NCBI RefSeq assembly: GCF_964340395.1
Contig: NC_135549.1
Span: 16,144,342-16,208,341, forward strand
Length of the DNA stretch: 64,000 nt
DNA from: Glandiceps talaboti
Lineage: Eukaryota; Hemichordata; Enteropneusta; Spengelidae
Reading direction: 5' to 3'
A program made the position numbers and the translations under genes. Positions 54,541 through 64,000 of this stretch are shown here, piece by piece; position 1 is the stretch's first letter, and each line of letters opens with the position of its first letter. The notes below the pieces were generated by a model, which had not been told where the DNA came from, ran no database searches, and worked only from the letters and a program-made list of their open reading frames with translations.

Positions 54541-54722
54541 TCCATACATTCATCCATCCATACATACATGCATGCATACATACATACATACATACATACA
54601 TACATACATACATACATACATACATACATACATGCATGCATGCATGCATGCATACATGCATACATGCATATATACATACATACATACATACATACATACA
54701 TACATACATACATACATACATA
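54541..54722. repeat. ACAT microsatellite with GCAT variants
   Basis: ACAT units with a central block of GCAT units (about 54631-54670). Frames across it are artefacts. Unlike the arrays at 8.7, 9.6 and 34 kb, I see no Penelope-like terminal sequence beside it. Confidence 0.97.
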
Positions 54723-55773
54723 CGATGCCAGACTACAACGCAAATTTTCCTATCACCTGCGCCTGTTATATTAGTCTACTAGTCGTTGTGCTATCATTAA
54801 GAAAGTCGAGCTCAACGGGTAGGCTGTTATACTTAGGTAGAGACTAGGTAAATACAAGTATTTCTACTAAGGGTTGCTAAGGGATAAATAAAGTGTAGCA
54901 ACGATCAGAAAACGTCTTGAGGCTTAATACACATGTCATTTCAATCGCGTTCGACTATACGCAGCCAATCAATATTCCATATTCCTAATATAGGTGTTCT
55001 ATTGCAATCGTGCTGTGAGGCTTTATTCTAATAGTATGTATTTATTTTTTAATTCTCAAAGACCTCAAATTTAAGTAAAAACATCCGTTTATCATGACAA
55101 ATGATATATATAATTCACAGTGTGTGTGATTAACTCAATTCTATATCTCAGATTTTATCTTACAAATGTAATATTGTCTCTTTGTCATTCTTTTTTTACA
55201 GAGGAAGGCAATCAATCACGTGGCTTTGTAAGCGTATATATTGTCTGGAGTGGACATCGATGTTTGGTGCAATAACCATAAGTACACCTTGTGACATTAG
55301 AGATCGCTCTAAGTACAACTCCTCGATCAGTTAGATGACAGGCGGTAAGAAGATAAAGATGGAACGTGGATTACAGTGATTCATCGCTTAGCTATATCCA
55401 TAATTGATTGGCCTCTCTCGTCTCCGCACCCAATTATCCAGTACGGGAACATGGTTATGCAACAATGAATTCATATCCAAGAGTGAATTAAGAGACGAGA
55501 ATATCAAATACTGCCAGTATCAAAGCATGATGACTAGATGGTTAATTATGTCTGCCGTGATTTACTATCGGATTGTTGTTACTGATTTGGTTTTGGATTT
55601 TTCCTGTCACAGACGTTAGATGTAGTGATAAATGCAGGACATATAAGATACAGTCTCCTCGGCTGAGCTTTGCCTAGTGATCTAGCAACAGTGCATACGT
55701 TTGGACATCATGTCTGTGTCGCTATCAAATTTGAATATTTCATTTTTGACTTGCTTATAAATAGAACCCAACT

Positions 55774-55774
<1 letters not shown>
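54723..55774. other. No gene recognised
   Basis: Short frames only. Confidence 0.5.
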
Positions 55775-55849
<75 letters not shown>

Positions 55850-55948
55850 GGGAGAGAGAGAGAAAGGATATAGAGAGAGAGGGGAGGGAGGGAGGGAGAG
55901 AGAGGTGGAGGGAAGGGAGGGGAGGAAGGGAGTGACAGACAGACAGCC

Positions 55949-56005
<57 letters not shown>

Positions 56006-56006
56006 G
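55775..56006. repeat. GA / GGGA / GACA compound microsatellite
   Basis: (GA)n at 55775-55862, purine-only GGGA-type sequence to about 55932, then (GACA)n at 55933-56006. The strand is almost pure purine for about 160 bp, which could form triplex DNA. Confidence 0.96.
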
Positions 56007-57415
56007 GAAAGAGCAAGAACAAAGACCTGAAAATGAAGAAGAAAAAACTATATTATTGAAGAATTGTAGGAGCAGGACAATTTCATAGAAATCTCTTGAT
56101 AATACCAAGGTGTAATAAATTGTTCGTGGGGACAGGATTCGTGTAAACAAAACTTGCATGATCACATAGATACAACCGACAATTTCACTGAACTACAGTC
56201 TGTATACTACCATTTTACGGAACAGCTCATTTCTTGTCAGAGTTGTTCAGACGTGACATTTTTGAGGCTGTAAACAGACTATTTGGCGCCATGTAGCATA
56301 AATATCACCGGGGGCAAAATTGACGTGGTTTAAATACAGCTTGTTATCCATCATTTCCTAATTGGAAGACTGGGTTTCATACACAAAAGAAAATTGCACT
56401 GTGCAAAGAAGTTGTCTCTTCTTTCTAAATACCTTAGGCGTCTGTTTAAGAAGAAATGTGAGATAGCATGCAATCTAAAAACGTAAATTCAGACCGATAC
56501 TGTAGCCATAGTATTATTGAAACTCAAAATCGTGCTATGAATACTCTCTTTTTTATGACTCTACAATTTCTAGCCTTAAGATCATGATTTACATTTGTTG
56601 AGGAAATTAAAGATCTCGCATCCAAACTAACCATGAAATAACTCGGAAATAGCTTTATAATGGCATTCCTTTGGTTAATTGTTACCCTAGGAGCTTTTTG
56701 TCACGCAATATTACATTCACTAATTCCCTTTCCTTCCCAATCTGATGTTTATCTCAATCACATTGTTTGTTTAACAAGAAAACTACTACAGAAAAGCTCA
56801 ACTCAACACCAGTGGACCAAGTTGTAAGTTATTATACCGTAGACCGTTGGTGGAGGGTCTGTGATTATACAAATGTTGAATGTTAACGGCAAAGTGTCGT
56901 CGTCCCCCCCCCTCCCCCATTCCTCTGCTGTCACACACACTTAACGTCTAATGAAAGCCGGTTGACTTCATAGTCGATTGCTTCACGAAATTGTTTGCTT
57001 CTGGCTAAAAAGCATCCAATTTGAACTTTTTATCGAGTTAAGATGTAAACACCTGCAAACAATTCTTATGTTAAACTATTGTTGCTGGAACTGAGGATCT
57101 TGCTGTATGATACAAATATGATAATAAGTGGGCAGGGGGCGTCAGCTTTAAAGTGTCTCAATGGCTGAGTCTACTCTCTACGACCATTTGTCACTATCAA
57201 ATATCATCTAAACAACATAACTAAAAATGAGGTAATTCTTAGTCCTTGAACCTCATTTGCATATAAGCTGGCAACAAAGGCTGTACATGCTACAATATAC
57301 TAAATTACAACGACCCACTGGTCTTACAACCTGTCATCCACCGAAATCGTGACTGTTGCTTCATATTGTGACTGTAAAATGAGCGAAAGCCTAAAATGCC
57401 AATACATCCTGCCTT
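56007..57415. other. No gene recognised
   Basis: Non-coding by inspection. There is a C-run near 56905-56922. Confidence 0.5.
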
Positions 57416-57844
57416 GTGTGTTACCTGTCATCGCAAGACATTATTCTTTTCTCGATCCAACTATATACCTTAAACATATTGGGGTCAATAAGTTGCACTA
57501 TTGACTTTACAAAATTTCCTAACATTGACAGGTGCCATTATTTTGGATATGTTAATAATAATAAGTGTGCTGTTTTCAGTGCATTACGGCTGAATACCAC
57601 GTCATATACGTGCTTTTACAAGATCAATGGCGTCAACGAAACGTTAAAGCTGAACCGAGGCCATACCCTTATTGTTGACTGCCGTAAATTTGTTCACGTT
57701 TTACAAGAAGAACAGACATTATGGAGCCTTGATGGTCTACAAAAGTCATATTACGTTGTTTTTTGCACAGCAAGAGCACGCTGTGAGTTGATACCTATTT
57801 TTCAATATTCGGGATCATTCACAAGGCAGTCACTAGATGGATGA
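57416..57844 (+). CDS. Unrecognised Cys-rich open frame, possible internal exon
   Basis: An open frame of about 142 codons, bounded upstream by TAA at 57392 and downstream by TGA at 57842. It has no ATG; the first possible start is GTG. It would therefore have to be an internal exon or chance. A good donor-like GTGAGT lies at 57783-57788, after the densest coding-like stretch, and a possible acceptor AG at 57491-57492, giving an exon of about 290 bp. The implied phases (2 and 1) do not match, and the pyrimidine tract is poor. The translation has about eight cysteines and three N-glycosylation sequons (NTTS, NETL and nearby), as in an extracellular domain, but I recognise no family. No partner exons were found on either side. 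Confidence 0.25.
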   Translation: MCYLSSQDIILFSIQLYTLNILGSISCTIDFTKFPNIDRCHYFGYVNNNKCAVFSALRLNTTSYTCFYKINGVNETLKLNRGHTLIVDCRKFVHVLQEEQTLWSLDGLQKSYYVVFCTARARCELIPIFQYSGSFTRQSLDG

Positions 57845-60800
57845 AATGATTATATGCATTATAAAGTAATGCAATTCAGCTATAAGCATAAAACCAAGAC
57901 TTTGTGTTACGCTTTGTTGGCTTATAAAAGGTGTATTTTTGAATTAGAGTAGCTCGCTCTTTATTAGACGGTCTATTTTTTCAGACTTCTAATGTAAGAT
58001 CAATCACCTATCAAAAAGTACCTGACCAAATGCCATAATTCATTTGAAGAACGAACAATCAGCTGTGAATTTTCCTGAATCTCACGCTACACTGACTACA
58101 CTAAGCTATAGAAATAGTCATCCGAAGCGGAACTTAGTGACGTAATTAGAGGTCGGAGGTCAATATATATTGCTTTTCTATTCAATTCTCGGGATAAATG
58201 TAACGTGACTAATGAAATAAGTCGGCACCACGCTGTTACTCCTGGGAGAATTACGTCAGTTGTGAAAATTTAGGAATACAAAAACTAATTCTTTGACAAT
58301 TTAGACGTTAAAGACCAGTGGCATTTCAATTGATCGCAATTAAGAAATAATTGAGATCGGCGAGATCAATTTTAAACCTATTAACCGCATCTCTCTGATT
58401 AAAAAGGTAGAAATTTCATATCCGATTGGAATTAAGGATTTCGCATTAAACGAGGGGACATTCTGATTCTAATAATAAAAAAACTAAAGGAATGAGATTT
58501 GTGTTTTCAACAAACAGTTGGTACTATGATCGTTGCTATCAATATTAATTCTGCACCTGGATATGTGCTGAATAAGAAATCAATCCCTACGCAATCATAT
58601 ATCACCAGGTGGGGGTGCTTAACTATGCAAACAGATACAGTACATTAGGTAGGAAAGTGATTCCTCACTAACACTACCAGGTATGAAGTGTGTCAAATGT
58701 TTACGCTCTGAAGTGCTAAAGAAGTGTAACGGTTATATGTGAAACCGTCGAAATAAAATTGGCAAATACTCCTGGGTAGCTTTTAGTCGATATTGTTATA
58801 AATCAAGCGAAACCATACTATATTACGCATTTTGAACGTTTTTAGATTCTCTAAAGTTTGATATGTCCAGTTACAAGCTTATTTCTTTTACGGTGATGCG
58901 TTGATGCGGCTAGGATTGCTCGATAGCCCTGGCAATTTGTCCTCTTTCGTAATACCCTTAATAGAAATTGTTCTGATTAAGTATTGTGTGCGGTAGTTTC
59001 ACTTTTTTGTAATTGTGCAATGATTAGTAACTATTACATCTAAACATATTTACTAGAAAGTTCTAAATTGTTAATATAATCGACCCGTAAGTTTAGCAAC
59101 TAGAGTAATTAATTTTACCTGTACATCATTTCAATGCGATTTCCACAGCATTCACAGGCATTAGTTAATTCATAAAGACAATCACTGTAATTAATAACGT
59201 TTTTCGCGACAAAATTAATTGTAAGGGTTTATTTTATATCATCATTTTTTTGGACACAGAACAGAATTTACGGACAAGATCAATAGTTCAACGTAGGATA
59301 GAAAAAACTAAATTTCTTTACTGGGGGGGGGGGGGTTGAACCATTTTAGTTCTCATCCTCCACAAACGATTTTACTTTCAATAGATCTGTTTTGTACCCC
59401 TAATACAATATAAATTTTCAAATGGAGAAATGGAAGAATTTTCGCCATAGTAAGTGCATGGTCCTAAAATATAGTAAAGTGTCAATAAAACAGTTATTTT
59501 TCCTCACTAGATACTGGCTTTGTATTTATAGCACTACATACTACTACACAGATTTCAAATTGATTTGCTGTCTGAAACAATTTTCAATTTTGGTCAGTTT
59601 AGTTAGAAAGGGGTGTGGTGACGGGGATCTGAGGCCTAACTATAAGAAGTTATATTTTCATCCTACATTGAGCTAATGATCGAGCCACTTAATTAGTGCG
59701 TCCTTCAAAGTGCGCAATCACTCAACATCAAGTTTAGTTGTGAATGAAGAGCCTGACTATATATAGTAATTAGATCATTCAATTAATCTAATTTCAGATA
59801 TTAATCTATGCGTATTTGATCTGAAATGTACGTTTCATGAATAGACTTTAGTCCCCTTCAGTATTATAGCGGGGTCAACAGTGAAGCTGCTAACAAAACT
59901 CGAGCAACGAGCCGCATCCCTATGTGTCAACAAAGCTATCAGAAAAGTTGTGTCAGATAAAAATCTAGGCATTCCTAAAATAGGTATACGTTATTGACAC
60001 TTTATTGAGTTAACTTCAAACGTTTTGCTTGTTTAACTACTTGTGTAAAAACCTGTAATGATAAAGGGAAAAATCCAATCAGACGTTGCTGCCTTTAGTA
60101 CACTTGTGTTGATTACCGCTATAACATAATACTTTTGATTTTAGGTGATAACACAGCGCCTCGGTAACTTATTCAACTTTGAAATCTTGTAAGGTCAAGC
60201 GTCTGAGGAATAACCTTGCAGGGAATAACATGTACATTAATCACAATCTCTGTGCCTTGACAGGGTAGTTCAAGGATTAAATTGCCAAGGTACTATTTTA
60301 TAATCCAGAATCATATGTAAGTATGCTAAAGGTCATGAATGTAGAAATAAGCGGTATTGGACTTGTTGACTCTCGATGAAATGCCAAAGGAAAAGCATCT
60401 CCGTCAACGTATTACCTTTTTTTAATTAGTGTATCTTACTTGTTTTATTTATTTATTACACTGCAGCTATACTTTTCAAACTCATAGTAAACGTTCAGTA
60501 GTGTTGATTATCATAAACAAAGCAATATATTCGTAAATGATTAGTTAAGATTAAGACAAATGGTTATGGATATTAATGACAGAAATGAGACTTTTGCTTT
60601 GAAATTCCTTTTATTTTAATAGAGTCGTGACATATCGTTTGATGTGTGCAAAGTAATACCATGATCTATAACAGAAATCGACTAAATTACCGCCAACAAT
60701 ATTATTGATAAAGATTGATCGCATCATCCAAGTTTAACAAAAGCCTTGACATATATTCTTGGTACAAAGGTACGAAATGTATAAATAGTGGCATAATGCA

Positions 60801-62040
60801 ATACTATATGGTGGACAACCAAACAAGGCTTGATGTATGTCAATAGTGAGGCTAAAAGATAATTTTAATAATTTTGGTATCTGTTGGTCTATAGCCATAA
60901 ACTACTTACCCTTTCTATCACTTTCTCAACCACTTTAATCAAAGAAGATGGGTTAGTTTGCTGTTATTGTATGTTGGTGCTATCCACATCCCACGCATCC
61001 GCATTTGCCCTTTTCATATGCTAATGCAACCGTTCGAAGTATTTGCCTGGATACATTAGTTTATTTAGAGCTCACCTTTACATTTGAAAATGTAACCATT
61101 GGCAGTTGTAGAAGTAAGATACTCAACAAAAGGGTCTATTCGATCTCATTTTCTCTCAGACTAGTTGATTATACATTATGTTTGATGTTCCTAATCACTT
61201 TAAAGGAAAAGATTTTTATCTGAAAAGGTTTCAGTCAGTCCATTACTGTCAATAGTTGATGCCCATTTATATATCAACCTTTAACAGGTCGAAGGCAAGA
61301 GTATCTCATAAACATAGCATTGGCTGACCTGGATCACTGTTTTAGAGAAGCATATATTTAACTTGTAATTTAAAATGTAATTCAAAATGCATAAAGAATT
61401 GCAATGTATTCAGACCTTTTTCTTTAATGATTTCAAATAATAAAGTTGTGTTTTTCTTTTTAAAATATCCTTAAAAATATTTTTCTCCGTCGATATTCAA
61501 GCAACGGGTATGGTTTGGTACTTCAATATTAGAGTTCACGGGCCACTTACGTTAGGAATGAATCCATCTGATATAATTTATATACTGATCATAAACCAAC
61601 GTTATGTCCAATTACACACTCAGTGGGAAGCAGAACAACGTATCTTGGGGAGATAGAGCATTCCTTTGTCCAGGAAAGCTGTAGGCAGCGCTAGCTATGA
61701 TAGCAAAAGGCACAACGATCTGATGAGATCAAGATAAATCAAACACAGAAGATCGGTGTAAATTAGTCATGACCCGTAGTTCTTCCACAATTCCACCTGG
61801 AGCTAAAAGCGGCTTCGTTGAATTGCAATCGACAGGTCTTTCCGTAAACAAGATATTTATCAAATTCGTTCTAAATACACAATGTTATCGTAGTAATGGT
61901 GTTGAATTAGCAAGTGTTGTGGCATAATTTCTGAGTCTACCTATGACTTTAACTTGTTACTTTCCTCAGAAATAAAGTTTTCTTTTCTGATGGTTTAGAT
62001 GAGTTATATGTGAGTCATACTGTAGGCACGGGTGTAAGTG

Positions 62041-62041
<1 letters not shown>
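57845..62041. other. No confident gene; possible retroelement scrap at 59855-59996
   Basis: A frame at about 59855-59996 reads KLLTKLEQRAASLCVNKAI, faintly like the region after the reverse transcriptase core in LINEs, where an LExxQxRAA-type block is common. It is too short to assign. There is a G-run at about 59322-59334. Confidence 0.4.

Positions 62042-62110
<69 letters not shown>
62042..62110. repeat. TA dinucleotide microsatellite
   Basis: A near-pure (TA)n run of about 69 bp. Confidence 0.98.
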
Positions 62111-62112
<2 letters not shown>

Positions 62113-64000
62113 TCACTTTCCACAAAAGCGAGTAATTCGAGATGAAGTCAAAAGTCTCGATATGTTCAACATGGCCAATCACATTCTACACTATTATAAG
62201 TATGTATGATCCAGTGTCAACTGCTGACGATAAAACGGTAATTCAATATTTTTAGCGATAAGGTTGATCGCTGTTCGCAATCAGAATAAAATAGTGAAAT
62301 CATCGTCAATATTAATATTAATCATTAACATTGACTCTTATACGATCAGTTATCCCCCTAGTGACGATTGGATTAAGATTCCGTTAAATTAGGCGCGGTA
62401 AAACTTTCTAGTCCTTTGTTTCAGTTTCAAGCAAAATCGTAGCAATGTCACTATTAAAGATGGCATGTCGAGCTAGACAGTGAAATATAGCAATATTATG
62501 AGGGTGTTTGTCGAGCCAGTCGACATTCTACTGTTTCGAGATTTAATTACTGGTTTTGATTATTTAGTTCCCTTGACATGATAAAGTGAGGTGGATACCA
62601 TGGGATCCCTTGAACACTGAAGGTCAAGGTAAACGACACGACGCAAACGCATTCGACTTGCAATCAATGAACGGAAAGAAGCAATAATATCAACCGAAAT
62701 TAGCCATTCACAAAATATCATATAAGTAAACATATCGTGTACAAAGAGTTTATTATACTGCGTTCTTTCCACGTGTTATACTCGATGTATGAACGGTTTT
62801 CTTCAAAACAGTTGAATAGATAGAGGTACATGTACAATCACCGGCATATTTGAAATTTGCTTTTTTTTGCCTTTTGATACAATGGTTTAAGGCTTTAATT
62901 TCAGCTTGTCACGGTAATGGATTGCAACTTTGATGCGCACAATCTCTGCTAGAATGATGGAAGATTTATCACAGATTACAAGCGAACAGTCATGTTTCAT
63001 TAGTTGCGTACTATTTACATAATAGCTGACTCATCTTAGATTATCTAATTTCTCAAGAAAATTGGAGATGGACTAGAAACTCATTTTGAAGATTAGTTCA
63101 AAAACACTCGTGCACACACGGGCTTTCTCTGAAGGGAATAACAAAGATCACTTGAAGTGGACACATACTCATGCAGTCGGAGCTAGTCTCTCATAAACTA
63201 GTTTATGGCCAGGTTACTATGAACTTGACTAATCGCGGAAGAAAATTATGCCAAGATTTAACAGTATTAGCTGGAAAAGGCACGACTGCTATAGAGTAGT
63301 TACAGCGGGGATTTGTTATCTTCGGAATGTTGACATGCATACCTTGCAGACACGAAATCGAATATAGCAGTATCTTAGTTCATCTTCACCGTACTACTGA
63401 AATCATCGAGTTCTTTCCTCGTTTTCCCATAATAACGGATGTGCCTTAGGTCAACTGCCTTTCACGGTATATTCATTTGATGGTGAATGCTGCATAATAA
63501 TATTTCCGACTTCAATAGTGTGTTATGTTTACTCATATAAATGTTGCTTTGTCAAACTACTTCGATCTATTTCAAATATCCGCCTTGAGGTGTCTGCTGC
63601 ACCAATATCAGATTCTCGTGACATGTATAATTTGTATCTTTGCATGTCATATCCTATATTTAGCTCGCTGCATTGTGTTCACCTTAACGGAGAACTCCGG
63701 GAAATAAAGACATAAACTTTGGATTCTGGAGTTATTTCATGATTTTTAATAGCCTACATTACGCGTAATTTTAGAGCAACGTCAATTACAACTTTATTAT
63801 TTGGAGATCTTTGCTGAAGGCCACATTACCTCACATGTATCATCAGGATGCTTATATTATACGTCAGGTGAACAATGAACAGTCATCGACCCGTACGTGC
63901 TCCATGAATATTCAACAGTTTCGCATGCATCTCTTCTGACTCTCATACGGCTCATAGCAAACATCCTATAATGAATCCGAACTTCAAAATCATGGTGTTC
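62111..64000. other. No gene recognised
   Basis: Non-coding by inspection apart from the family T repeat. Confidence 0.5.
62435..62533 (+). repeat. Diverged tandem repeat family T, site 2
   Basis: Units with 'gtagcaatgtca', 'atagcaatatta' and 'gtcgagccagtcga' recur with a spacing like that at 25077-25165. The shared core is 'ccagtcga', then 'tagcaat(a/g)tta'. Confidence 0.5.

Overview
The window is animal (eukaryotic) nuclear DNA. It is AT-rich, has no operon-like gene packing, and is full of microsatellites and diverged mobile-element remains. There is one convincing intact protein gene in 64 kb. The mix of a single-exon class A GPCR, a Penelope-like element relic, a tRNA-derived SINE, a mariner relic, fold-back elements and long ACAT/GACA/GA microsatellites fits an invertebrate, probably marine (lophotrochozoan, or an invertebrate deuterostome such as a hemichordate or lancelet). 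I cannot fix the phylum from the sequence.

Layout. 1-5.6 kb: a diverged dispersed repeat (268-655) running into a long ACAT microsatellite, a striking 1.5-kb near-perfect fold-back element with nested palindromes (2579-4095), then copy A of a second dispersed repeat (5061-5598). 8.2-9.7 kb: a GACA array, then the C-terminal GIY-YIG part of a Penelope-like retroelement, frameshifted and bracketed by about 85-bp direct repeats that each run into an ACAT array. 12.7-18.9 kb: a 40-bp minisatellite, a hairpin, a TA/TG array and a dead mariner transposase fragment. 23-35 kb: sparse DNA holding two diverged members of a GGCC-ended MITE-like family, a SINE, copy B of the dispersed repeat and a 328-bp fold-back next to it, then a large TGTA/CTGT microsatellite block.

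37.06-38.20 kb: the gene of the window, an intronless rhodopsin-family receptor of 380 residues on the + strand, peptide-receptor-like, with a possible poly(A) signal about 550 bp downstream.

38.2-64 kb: more repeats (two full MITE-like copies, second copies of the SINE and of the first dispersed repeat, several microsatellites, a G-rich palindrome) and one Met-less, Cys-rich open frame at 57.4-57.8 kb that might be an internal exon. I see no second confident gene, no rRNA, no functional tRNA and no CRISPR. No gene cluster or new biochemical system is visible. The unusual content is in repeat architecture: the nested fold-back, the retroelement/microsatellite association and the uncatalogued element families with two or more copies here.
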